Of a stretch of 64,000 nucleotides of DNA, positions 32,698 to 44,300 are shown piece after piece. Source of the DNA: Tethya wilhelma (Eukaryota; Porifera; Demospongiae; Tethyida; Tethyidae); NCBI GenBank assembly GCA_964030475.1, contig CAXIPT010000007.1, positions 3,046,463-3,110,462 on the forward strand, given 5' to 3'. The first letter of the stretch is position 1. Each line of letters opens with the position of its first letter. Under the pieces are notes generated by a model, which was not told the DNA's origin, searched no databases, and was given only the letters and a program-made list of their open reading frames with translations. The position numbers and the translations under genes are program-made.

Positions 32698-33460
32698 GTA
32701 ATGCCTAGTTCACATGTGACATTACTTACCGTTAAAATCCAGTGGCAGTGTTACACTGTTTGAACAGATTTTTAATAGAAAACTTGATCAGAGATTCAGT
32801 GATTACCGTGCTCATGTACACTGCATATATGCATTATTCATGAGTTAATATGAAGTTGAGAAGTCTTTGCAAAGCTGCGCGATCCAACCAAACAAATAAC
32901 AATCGATCACCTTGATGAAATTTGTATAGTGTAACTGTTTCAATTAAAATGTTATTGATAATAATATATTGTTTAATTAGTGTTCTTGGAGCTCGTAATC
33001 GATTGTCACTTTTTAGTTATTAATACAAGTCACATGCATCAGCTGCAGGGTGATCAATTTGTTATTTATTTAGTTAAATCAGAGTAAACAATTGTCTTTT
33101 GTTTAATTTGTACATACAATGTGTGGACAGACAAGTACTATACAAGTCATATGTGATAAAACTTAATAGATTCAAGACATATTTTATCGTTGATGGTGGC
33201 AAGTCTCTTGAGATTCAGTGGAACCTCCGAATAGCGGACAAGTTGGGAGCATGACTTTTGTCCTTTATAGAGAGGTTGTCCTCTTTCAGAGGTTGACATG
33301 CACCGAATATATATCCAAAACACCTTCACTATAATAGTATAATAATTATTATCATACTTTCATCCAACAAGTTTCAGCAACAGTCGGACATCAGACAGAA
33401 CCTAAGGCAATCAGATCGATCGATTTGCATCATTCAGCGATAACACTAGGCTAGTAAACT

Positions 33461-33612
33461 GTGTGGTTGGAATCTAAGGCAATCCGGCGAATTGCTCGAT
33501 TTCTAGCAGGTATAGGAGCAAAGGTAAAATTATATTCCTAGTCTGCATGGTTAGGTATAGTCCTACCTGATGGAAATCGAGCAATTTGATTGCCTTCAAT
33601 TCTGGCCACACA
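33461..33612. mobile_element. Inverted-repeat (hairpin) element
   Basis: Left arm gtgtggttggaatctaaggc ... gaattgctcgatttc ... gcaggtatagga pairs with right arm tagtcctacctg ... gaaatcgagcaattt ... gattgccttcaattctggccacac. Arms about 60 bp, loop about 30 bp. Confidence 0.75.
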
Positions 33613-33897
33613 AAGCCAATCAAACCGTTATATGAATCTCAACAAATTCCACTAACGAAAGTGAACTTGTGAACTTAACATTCTAGAAGCAGTTGCTGAT
33701 AATATTTAAGTTCTGTGAACAAATTTAACTCTCCCAGTCATTTATTTGCTCTAAACAATATAATTGTGTACTTTAGTTCAATTAATATCTAATGTTGTCT
33801 GTAAATGGGATGTATAGTATATATATAGTATCAGTGACTAACTTTCACTGATAAAAGTACACTTTAAACATAATTGTAGCAAAACCAATAAATCTTT

Positions 33898-35379
33898 TTA
33901 TCTTCCTCTCCTTTGTAGGACATCTTCAATACTTTCATTTCCGCAAATGTCATTAAGCTTTTCATCAGAGTATTTTCCCATTAGAACTAAATCCTGTATA
34001 AATCCGTTGTTTTGAATGTCAGGAATCTCATTTTCCCACCTTCTTGAGTGAAAATCGTTTATTGGGTGCATTATATGTATGACCATCCATCCGAGCTGAA
34101 GAAAGTCGCTTTTACATCCATTATGGATTTCGAATTTAGTTACTCTGGTGTACATACAGGATGTTGTGCTGGCGCTGCTAGTAAACATTGAATGCAACCT
34201 TTTGACATTGTAGCATCTATCAAGGTCAATGAACACCGGTTCATACGATTCACTGAAACAGATATTCGGAAGTCTGACGTCATTATGTGATACTGATAGT
34301 TTATGTAGTTTGGTAAGTATGCCTGCAACTTTTTTAACCAAATCTCTTAAACAGCACTTTGCTTCAACAGCATGTAAAGGTGGATGTTTTACTTTCTTGT
34401 ACTTATAAATAAGTGGTTCTGTCTTTATTTTTTCAGGCACGATAATGAATTCTGGTCTGTCTAAACAGAGTATCGGTGAGTAATTTAAAAAAGCCATTGT
34501 TTCATGACTATTATACACAACCTTCCAAATATACCATTCACCATCTTCACATGATTCAAAAATAATGTGGTGGCGTGAGGTTATCTGGGTACATTCACTA
34601 CTTTTAGATAATTCAATGCACTCTTGTTGTGAGAGCCGCATTAAAAAATGACCAACTGGATTTGAAGGCTGACTAAATATATCAATACATTGACTTGTAA
34701 TAGTATCTCTTAGCTTTTGAATGCCCTCGTCAAGATTTGGGTACCGTACCATTTTAACTTCAAATTGAAACTCTTTAAACGTAACTGTAATTAGTATTAA
34801 GCAATGATTGCTCTCACAGTTAGGAAAAGCAAAGGAACAGATACTTTTCTTATTAGTGTACCCTTGATGTCGTTGAAGTCGGAGGAGATCTGCCGCTCCA
34901 ATGATGGCCTTCCTCTCCGTAAAAATCATTGGGGAAGACTGAACTTCAGCAATAAACCCTACTTTTGGCCCAATTCTAACAGTGACATCTGGTCTTTGTT
35001 TTGTACTAGCAGTCAAAGGATACAGTTCTTTCAGCTCGCTCAACTCTTTATTAGCCTCTACGACCCAGGTAGGGTCAATCTCGTTACATATTTTCTTCAC
35101 ACAGTCAGCAGCCACCACATCGTTGACTTGCTTTCCTTCTACCCTGCTTACAATAGCTTTGTAATCTACACCTAAAACCTGCGCTATTTCAATTAGTGAG
35201 TATGCTTCAACTTCGACTCCACGTCGATGACTTGCTACATGGTCGACAAAACATAGCATGTCAGCGATACTGTCACTTTTTGATACGGTGCTTGAGCTGG
35301 TAGGTGTTTTATGAGCAGTACTTGTAGGTTGTTGTTCAGCCATCTTTGAAAGTTCCCAGCCTCTCCTGCCCACGTGCAC
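33898..35379 (-). CDS. Intronless nuclease-like plus kinase-like protein (Crinkler-type effector architecture)
   Basis: 493 aa in one exon (the second ATG at 35343 would give 481). Parts in order: Ser/Thr-rich N-terminus; helical segment 40-120; residues about 128-160 with PDV (D131), AEVQSS (E145, Q147) and ERK (K157), resembling a divergent PD-(D/E)xK nuclease core; then 320-390 with a KYKK strand, a helix before SVSHNDVRLPN (H365, D367, N372, kinase catalytic-loop-like) and VFIDLDR (D385/D387, in place of DFG). No Gly-rich loop is obvious. I associate the restriction-nuclease plus kinase pairing with Crinkler/RHS effector proteins; that is recall, not a search. Role unknown. Start is 137-173 bp from SARM1, divergent. 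An intact 1.5-kb frame argues for selection. Confidence 0.6.
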   Translation of the reverse strand: MHVGRRGWELSKMAEQQPTSTAHKTPTSSSTVSKSDSIADMLCFVDHVASHRRGVEVEAYSLIEIAQVLGVDYKAIVSRVEGKQVNDVVAADCVKKICNEIDPTWVVEANKELSELKELYPLTASTKQRPDVTVRIGPKVGFIAEVQSSPMIFTERKAIIGAADLLRLQRHQGYTNKKSICSFAFPNCESNHCLILITVTFKEFQFEVKMVRYPNLDEGIQKLRDTITSQCIDIFSQPSNPVGHFLMRLSQQECIELSKSSECTQITSRHHIIFESCEDGEWYIWKVVYNSHETMAFLNYSPILCLDRPEFIIVPEKIKTEPLIYKYKKVKHPPLHAVEAKCCLRDLVKKVAGILTKLHKLSVSHNDVRLPNICFSESYEPVFIDLDRCYNVKRLHSMFTSSASTTSCMYTRVTKFEIHNGCKSDFLQLGWMVIHIMHPINDFHSRRWENEIPDIQNNGFIQDLVLMGKYSDEKLNDICGNESIEDVLQRRGR

Positions 35380-35515
35380 TCGTGTCGCACCTCCTCTGAT
35401 TTCGAATTTCCCGCCAACTGATTTGGTTGCACGTGTTTGGGTGTGTCGCGGTCGTGGTGCGTAGTAATAGGAGAAAAATAAACAAACAGTACTCGACTAC
35501 TTGTACTCGAAAATT
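35380..35515. promoter_or_regulatory. Short divergent promoter, nuclease-kinase gene / SARM1
   Basis: Only 136 bp between the outermost candidate start codons (173 bp if the inner ATG at 35343 is used). It contains CG-rich words (cgcggtcgtggtgcgtag) and no TATA box. Both genes must share regulatory DNA. Confidence 0.5.
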
Positions 35516-38211
35516 ATGGAGAAATCGGCTCTTGCGACTGCGAGTATACTTCCGTTATGGATAGAGAATGGAGCTTTGAACAAAGCCTCTTTACTAGAAG
35601 AAGTGACTGAGTGTGCTAAGAAATTGAGCTCCCAGTTGGTTGACCAGCAAAAGGAGGGTGCCTCAAACTTGTACTCACTGATCATGACTGTTTGGTCTTT
35701 GGAGACTCACCTTGCTAGAGATGCTGCTGATATAGTCTGCGATGAGATAAGGTACTTATTGACTCCTGATATTGTGCTCAATTTACACACTGACCGTCTC
35801 TGTGTTTTGTACTTGTAGGGAAAATGGAGGGTTGGAGTTAATGTTGCAGCTCTGTTCCACAACCAACGATTCTCTTCAGCTGTCAATTGCTAGAGCATTG
35901 GACCAAATCATGGTTTCAGCAAACCGTCACTACATTGCAACTCATCGCTGTTTCGATTCTGTAATGACAATGATAATGAAGCAGGCTAGCTGTGAGTCCT
36001 CGCTTGAAGCGATGCGCTGTGGCACTGGCATTTTGGAAAATCTTTTTAAGATTTCCAGAGACATTTGCCTACGTCTTATTCACTGTGGAGCGCTAGAGCG
36101 GGTGATTTACGCCTGTCGCAGTACAGACCCCACTGTTCTGCAGCACTGTGCCGCCGCTCTTGCCAACTGTGCAATGTACGGTGATCACAAAGTACATAGT
36201 CTAATGGTTGCCAAGCATGCTGATCACTGGCTCTTCCCTTTGGCCTTCTCTAACGATAATGTGGTCAAGTATTATGGACTTCTTACGATTTCTTTCCTGG
36301 CATCTGACGTAAATTTGATCAAAAAAGTGGCTGAAAGCGGAACTCTAGATCTTGTTCTGCCATTTCTCAACAAGCAGTACCCCGAAGAGTTTGCACAGAG
36401 TTGTCCTAACCATGCTCACGGGAGATCTGCTGGATGGCTGAAGCAGCTTGTGCCTCTACTGGTGTGTGAGAGTGAGGAGGCGAGGTCCCTGGCGGCTTTT
36501 CATTTTGCCATGGAAGCAGGCATCAAAAGGAAACAACTCAGACTTAATGTAAGTTGTTAATGGGATATGCCAAATAACAGCATACTGTATTGTGGGTAAA
36601 TTTGGTGGGCTTAATATTTAACGAATTCGCGTTTTAGCATGACTGGCAAATTTAAATTTGGCAATTTAGTTCTGTACACTGCATTGTTTATATGACATTG
36701 TGCATGCGTATAAAACTGTTTGGCGATTTGCAGAATAGACTGCCAATTTGCCAAATTTAACTCGCCAAGTTTACGGTAGTAAAGTAACTCACTAGTAGAG
36801 AAAAGATGTTGACATGCAGTGATCTATCCAGGAGGTGGAGGGGTGATTACTAAAGTATATCTTTGATAATGTGTAGGAACACATGTGCCAGAGGTTGACA
36901 CCTGTGGTATATGGTGTAATAAAAGCAATTAGGGTTGCAACAATAATCTCGTTGGTTTACTTGAACCATAATGTAATTTGGCTTCTATAGTTCTATTTGT
37001 ACAACACTTGGTTTAGCCTCGTACCCAGGCTCTCTCCACACTTGGTTATGTACACAACATAGAAATCCCCATGTCATGATGTACCTACACATGTTTGTAT
37101 TTTATGTTAGGTATTCAAAGAGATAAATGCAGTGAGCGGTCTGCAAGCTGCTGCTAAGAGAGGGTCACAACTGACAGCCAAATTTTCTTGCGATGCACTG
37201 AAGTTGTGCGACTCTCCTCTGCCAAAATATCAATGCTGGAATACTCTAAATTGGTCGACAGATAATGTTTCTGCCTGGATAGAGGACATTGGTTTGGGTC
37301 AGCAGCTTGCTTCAGCGTTCCAGGAGCACCTAGTGACTGGTACTATACTCATCGATCTCACCCTTGAAGATCTCTTGGAAATTGGATTCAAAAGCAAAGT
37401 GAAGGGCAAGTGGTTTCTAGAAGAAGTACGAAAGCTACGCTGTCTGTGTGATGTATCGGGCTACGATGATGAGAATATTTGCAAGTGGTTGACCGGGATC
37501 CACAGTGATTTGGCCGTCTACTGTGTAGATTTTGTTCGTAGCGGTGTCACTAAATCCATCCTACCTCATCTCAGTGATGAGATCTTGAGCGATATAGGAG
37601 TCAAGAATCGTCTTGATAGACTCAAGATTCTTCTCAGCCTTGGAGAGATGCCTAGTTTTGGTGGTCAGGATACTCCTGACTTCTTTTCCAGCCAGTTGAT
37701 ACCTTCTCCAGTCCTCAAACGAAAGTACGATGTGTTCATCAGTTACCGGAGATCATCAGGGTCACAATTAGCAAGCCTCTTGAAGGTTCATTTACAGACT
37801 AGGGGTGTCAGTGTCTTTCTTGATGTTACAGAACTGGGGAGTGGGAAATTTGATGAAGCTTTGCTGACTATGATAAAAAATTCGCACAACATTTGTCTTG
37901 TTTTGACCCCTAGTTCACTTGATCGCTGTAAAGGGGATGCACGACTTCAAGATTGGGTGCACAGAGAACTTTTGTGTGCAAATGATAACTCGGTTCAAGT
38001 TGTACCTGTCACAGACCCTGGATTTGAATGGCCCAACAGTAAAGATCTTCCTGAAGATATTCGCTATGTTTTGAAACTCAATGCAGCGTTATGGAGTCAT
38101 GAGTATCAGGATGCGTGTGTTGAGAAGCTTGTAAGCTTTCTGCATCTCCCTGGGATGCCAAGGAGGAAATCTCTCAGAACAGTTTTTAGTTTTCAGCCCA
38201 GTTCAAGTTAG
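35516..38211 (+). CDS. SARM1: SARM1-type ARM-SAM-SAM-TIR NAD hydrolase
   Basis: Three exons: 35516-35751, 35819-36548, 37111-38211; 688 aa (human 724). Order: armadillo-type helical repeats (1-320), tandem SAM domains (STDNVSAWIEDIGLGQQLAS and ENICKWLTGIHSDLAVYC), then a TIR domain from KYDVFISYRRSSGSQLASLL to SHEYQDACVEKLVSFL. The catalytic Glu of human SARM1 (E642, in DWVHKE) is kept as DWVHRE; by my exon count it is residue 608, codon 37966-37968. The BB-loop Gly (human G601) is kept in LGSGKF, but the Glu two residues before it (human E599) is Gly. Role: NAD cleavage on activation, causing axon or cell degeneration in other animals; the ARM domain senses NAD/NMN. An inverted-repeat remnant sits in intron 2. 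Confidence 0.95.
36583..36780. mobile_element. Small AT-rich inverted-repeat element in SARM1 intron 2
   Basis: Ends tactgtattgtgggtaaatt and its approximate complement aactcgccaagtttacggtagta; internal inverted words gactggcaaatttaaatttg / gccaatttgccaaattta. Imperfect, so confidence is moderate. Confidence 0.5.
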
Positions 38212-38394
38212 TTGTGTTGTTGTAGTGTCAGTGTGTGTTTATACATGTCATTATCATCAATGAATAATTTATTGAAAAGTGGGTGTGTACCGAATGTAGT
38301 GTATTAAAGGGCGTGGCACTCACTGAGTGTTAGATATTGTAGTCTGTTTACCAAGTGTATGCAAGATTGGAGTGCTCTCTAGCTGTTGTACAAG

Positions 38395-41300
38395 ATGGGC
38401 AGGCTAGACAAAAACAGCAAGCAAAGCGGAAGAAAGCTGGGCAAAATTGTGAGCTCAAAATAATCATGTACATGCTTATAAGTTTTCCTTTGACTGCATT
38501 ATGTGCATACAAACATGTAGTTTGGTCGTCGTCAAAAGGCTACTGTTGATATTGACTACACTAGTGGACAAGATGAGATAGTACAAGAAACTTATCGAGG
38601 TAGGCTTGACAGTTAGGGCATAGATACTATATGGTTATATTAATAGGAGCTTTAGAGGGTGGGGCTGCATTAGTAGGATGACCTCACTTTGGATCATTCA
38701 TTCCCCCTCCAATGCAGCCATTGGCAGAGTGAACCCAAGACACTTGCAAGGAGCTCATTCATGGGATGTTAAGGTATAGCTTCATCAGTTCACCCTAGCC
38801 CTAGGGCTGAAGAATGACCAATATGTTGTGCTTTCTACAACCAGTATCTGGGCTGTATACCAGGAATTGAAGATTGGCAGAGCCCTGATTCACGTTCCGA
38901 TTTCATGTCTCTTGTTGATCAAGGACAGGTAACACTTTAATATCTAGAACTATCATAATAAATTATGAGTTTTATGACATATATTTATCTCTGTAGATTC
39001 AAGGTCAAATCATGTGGTTCTCACTAACTCCAAAGTTGCTTCACATTTCTCCTCGATGGGTTGTGATAACTGACCACAAAAAGAAGGTATTAAAATACAC
39101 TAATTTCAAAATCATGGATCATACAGTATAAATTCACGTACATTACATTATTATGACATGTCAGGTAACATATTGTGAGTTTTCGGTAGCGTCATTGGGC
39201 AGTCTATCGTATGCTGAAGATGATAACAGACACATATTGGGGTTGAAGGCTGCTCAACAAGTGCCGTTCAATGGATCTCAAGAAGGATGCGAATCAACTT
39301 ACAGTTGTCATGTTGTTGAGTGTGACAATGAGGTACATGCAGTAGGTACATTAGGATTTGAATTTGACTGATATACATTTTGCTCATAACAATAGGTGAT
39401 AGTCCGTCAGATATGCTCTGTGATCAATGAGCAATTCCAGCTGTTGTTAGCTCAAGAGGAAGCGAAGCAGCGTTACCAGCAGAGTCAACTTGAGCAGAAA
39501 CAGCAACAACACGTGAAGCCCAAAATGCTCAAGAGGATGTCAACATCAGAAAAATATGAAAAATCATCTCGTGCAACTTCATGGAAGCATATTGATCCTC
39601 TTCAGTCCTCCTCGTCAATAGCTCCAGTGACTGCCACACAATATGATGACCAGGCTGCCAATCCTGACACAGAGCAACTACTTGACGAGATCGGAAAGCA
39701 GTTCATGTCGGTGACTAAGGAGCCCTCACACCGAAGGCCTGCTGCTCAAGTGCATGGTCCAAAATTGAAGCGACTCAGCTCTGGTATCCAAGAACCAGCT
39801 GGGGGTAGAGGTCACATTGCACATCTTAAGCAGTCACCGAAACGGTACGACTCGGAAGAATCTGTTGGGGAAATGGTGTCACCGCTTCGTCTGAGTCACA
39901 TTGAGAAACATGACGGCAATATTGTAGCTCAGGAACTAGAGTCTACCAAAGGAGTCCGTGTACACGACGATTTTGACCAATATGTGGTTAAAGGCAAGGC
40001 AAGAATGTCCATTTTAGATTTCCCACCAACAGGGTCTGCTCCTGTTGGACCTTCTGAGGGAATATCACCACCGACAACAGCGTTTCAGAGCACCCCCATG
40101 GACACGGATCAAGATAGTCCTCAACATAGTGTCTTTAGAACCAGTGCTGTTCTTGATTCGATGGAAGAAGGAGAAGTTGAGACACGTATCGATGGAAACA
40201 CGGAAGGAACAGTCCTTGTACAATCTTTCATGGGAGAAAAAGAAACAGCGATCGTTAGCAAGGATGGTCACACAATGCTTCTTCCGGCTAGTGAATTGAG
40301 TAAATATGAACAAGAGAACTTGAAACTACAAGCACCAGCTGTGCCTGATGGTGGAGCATCACAAACTCAAGCAGGGTCAATTACGGACGGCTCAGTCCAG
40401 GAACCACCATCACCACCATCACCACCATCACCACCCTCACCACCTCCACCACTTCCACCAGCCTCACAGTCCTCACCACCTCCACCAGCCTCACAACCTG
40501 CTACTCCTGTCCCACAACCTCCTCCAGCACCTCCTCCTCCTGAGCCAGAGCCAGAGCCTGTGAAGAGAGTCCGACAACCTTGGCCAGGTATTACTAATGC
40601 TAGCCTGATTGTAGATAGCCAACAAGTGTTCATGTGTGGTATGCTTTCTTCACTATTGCAGTATTGATTGATGTTGATGCCATACCTAAAGATCCAGAGC
40701 ATAAGAAATTCCTGAAATTGGTTTCTGAGACCATCGGTCAAATTCAGTATCGGCAATACAGAAAAGACTGGCTTTCTTACCAAAAGTGCAGCATTGATGT
40801 AGTTGCATTCTGCAAGAAGACTAAGCTTACCTTCAGGGGTGATAAGTAAGTTTTATAATCACATATACGCTCTTAATTTATGTGGTTATGAAAGACAGTA
40901 ATCACTGCTATTTTTCTGATTTTGTAGAGAACACCTGCGAAGTGGTGCTAAAGTATTAGTCGATCCTGAAGACCAACAGGACTTTCAAGATGTGCTGGAT
41001 GGTAAAGACGTACAGCCAAGAATGGCATCAAACAGTAAGCAGTACTGGTAGTTAAATTATTGTGTTTGAAATTATTATTTTTATGCTATTGCCAACAGAT
41101 CCCCCAGCTCTTCAACCACCTCCTCCCCCAACTGTTGACGTTTACAAAAACCAAGGGTCTTCATCACAGAAAAGCTCATCAGTGCAATCTTCATTTTCAA
41201 CTTCTTCACCTTCTAAATCTTCTGCGAAGGCGGCTCCTTTCAGTTCCAGTTCCTCTGCACCCATCTCTCGTCCTTCACCTCTTCCACCGACCTCCAGATC

Positions 41301-44300
41301 AGGCTCAGGATCACTAGGAGACCGACTGAAGATGTTTGAGAATTCAGGTGGCTCTTATAACTCAAAACCATCTCCTGCTGATGTGCCTAAATCTGGATCA
41401 ATTGCAAAACTAATACAAGCACGTGAAAATCAAGACGATCCTGGTTCAACCGAAGTATCTGCACCAAAAAAATCTGGTCTTCTTTCTCGAATTGCTGCTT
41501 TTGAAGGACGAGCACCTGAACCAGCAGAGGAGCCTTCAAACTCATCTTTGACACAAAAGAAACTCCACAAAGGTAAGAGTGATGAACAGAAAAAATTCTC
41601 AGATGACGAAGCTCCTAGAAGAGATCGTGAAGTACGGAAAACAAAAGACAGAAAGAAGAAAGGAAAAGAAAAAGAAGACAGCGAAGATGAAGCTCAAGAT
41701 TCCAAACATAAATCCAAGAAAAAGAAACAAAAAGGGGACGAGTCCAAAAAGAAAAAACGAAATGATGACAGAAGTGACGATGATGAACCATCCAAGAAAT
41801 CAAAGAAGTCTAAAGATAAACGCAGCAAGAAACGAGAGAACGATGATGGTGTCAGCGATGATAAAAGAAAGAGGAAAGGGAAAAAAGACAAGAAGACAAA
41901 GGAAGATCGCTTTTCAGAGGAAGAGAAATACAAATCTCGAGATCGTAACAAGAAGAACAAGGATGACTCCAAAGCCCGAAAGCCCTCAATATCAAAGGAA
42001 GCAGATTTATCAACGCTAGAGGGTATTCTCACAACTGGAAATAAGCTACTTGAGCCAGAAGCCCTGGGAACAGGAGACACTATCAGTGCACTTTCAAAGT
42101 TACTTGGTGACCAGGAACAACCAGATTACCTTCAGCAGGCTAGCCAATTATTACAGGGTATCCCTACTCCAGCTAATACAGCCAACTCTGTGTCTACTGA
42201 TGCAACTGGTATGGCCTTGCAGCAACCTGCCAACAACTATCAAACTCAAGCAGCTCAAAGTGGATCGCAAGCTATGTTTGCATCGCCGATTGGACAGATG
42301 CAACAGGTTGGATCTCAACAGTTCCCTGCACTACAAGCAAACAATTCCCAAATAGCTTCCATCCAGCCAGGCCAATATGTCACTGATGTGGCTCAGCAAG
42401 CTCCAGCCATGAACTATGTTGTACCTCAACAATCACAGTTTCAAGCGCAAGCTCAAACACAACCTGTACATGCTGTACAGAATTATTCGAGTGTTCATCC
42501 GACCCAACAACTGCAGACGGTACAGACATATCAAACACAGTCGTATCAGCAGCCATATCAGCAGCCGTATCAGCAGCCATATCAGGAGTCGTATCAGCAG
42601 CCATATCAGCAGCTGCAAGGACAACAGCTCCAACTTCATTCGATGCAGCAAGGGCACATACAGCAGCCACTGGTTACTCAAGGTGCTCAAACTGTATATG
42701 GCCAACATATCCAGCCACAAGTAGTATCTCAAGGTCAGTTGCAAGCACAACAAACTTCTTCTCAGCAAGTTTCGTACCCTCATGCTCAGCCACAACCTGC
42801 TCAGCAACAATATCAACCAGGACAGCAGCAGCAGGTCCAGCAACCAGTAGCTGTTGTCAGTTCCACTTCTGCTGTACCTCCTCCAGCAAGTAGTGCTGTT
42901 GCAGTGACATCAGCAAGCCATAATATACCACAGCCTAACTTTGACGACAGCTTACAGTTGCCTCTAGGAGGAGGACAAGTTCAAGATGAAACAGCTGACA
43001 ATGATGAAACAATTCCACCGTTATCACCTGTAACTGTTGCCGAGGGACCTACCCACTTGGAAGACACAGGTGCACAACCAAACTCCCATTCACCACTGTC
43101 TGAAACTTCTTCAACTCCTCCACCTCCAAGTCTAGGGCAGCCTCTGGTACCTCCACCCCCTCCATTTCCTGATGGTATGATGTACCTCCTGCTACTCCAC
43201 CACCTCAAGAAAATCCTCAACCTTCCCCACCAGCATCGCCACCTCTGGGCTGATACTCGACCTACTTCCTCACCAGTGGCTGATACTCCATCTCCTCCTC
43301 CATCCCTCCCTGTGAGTGACATTCCTCCCCCTCCCCCACCCCCACCCGTGGGTGACGTTCCTCCGCCACCCCCACCCCCACCCGTGGGTGACGTTCCTCT
43401 GCCACCCCCACCCCCACCCGTGGGTGNCTGCCCCCCCCGCCAGTGGGTGGTGCCCCCCCTCCCCCACCCCCTCCATCAATAGGTGGTGGTGCACCTCCGC
43501 CCCCACCTCTACCTAGTACAGGAGTCCCTGCTCGTCCACCTCCTCCTCCATCTTCATCTGACGTTCATGAGACAAGAGATGCTTTTCTTGATGAGATCAG
43601 AAACAGAAAGCCTCTTAAAAAAACTTCTGAGCCAATCGTGAAGAAGAAAGTAATAACATCAAGTAAGGACCAGTTCTTGGAAGAACTAAAAACTGGCGTA
43701 AATCTCAAAAAAGTGTCAGATAGTGACAAAAATCGCTACCGAAAACAAATGAAGAGAAAGAAGAGTGACCTTGTTGTAGAAGTTCTTGATAAAACCAAAT
43801 CGAGGCGCCAGGAACTTGATGAGAGACACTCTAGGGATTCAAAGAAACGACATGACCAGAGTAGAAGACCAGATGAGAGTGAGGAAGAGAGACACACAAG
43901 AGATCGTGGAAGGCATTCAGAGAAAAGGGATGATCACAGACGAAGAAGAGATGAGAGCGATGAAGAAAGGCACTCGAGGGATCATGGAGGGAAAAGGGAT
44001 GATCGCAAGAGAAGACAAGATGAGAGTGATGAAGAGAGGCAGTCGAGGGATCGTGGAGAGAAAAGCAACGATCGTAGGAGAAGACAAGAAGAGAGTGACG
44101 AAGAGAGACACACAAGAGATCACAGAAAGCATTCAGAGAAACGAGACCATCACAGGAGAAGACGAGATGAGAGTGATGAAGAGCAGCATCATCACAAACG
44201 TAGACACAAAGAAAGGAGATCACACAAAAGTAGTGAAGAGGAAAGCAATGATAGTGAGGTAGAGAGAGGGGAAGATAAAAAACACAGTGAGAGCAAGAAA

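Larger units (their letters stand above)
32462..33897. other. Intergenic region between MND1 and the nuclease-kinase gene
   Basis: 1.4 kb. A CG-rich promoter-like part (32575-32640, with gcgcgcgcgctagc and ggcgccgccgg) is followed by AT-rich DNA and the hairpin at 33461-33612. No complete gene. Confidence 0.5.

Noticed and set aside
40367..40783. 138-codon Gly-rich minus-strand frame
   Set aside because: Antisense of the polyproline exon of the CCM2-like gene.
41579..42019. 146-codon plus-strand Lys/Arg-rich frame
   Set aside because: Alternate frame of Lys-rich coding DNA; the main frame is continuous and spliced in phase.
42380..42843. Minus-strand Ala- and Leu-rich frames
   Set aside because: Antisense of the Gln/Tyr-rich part of the same exon.
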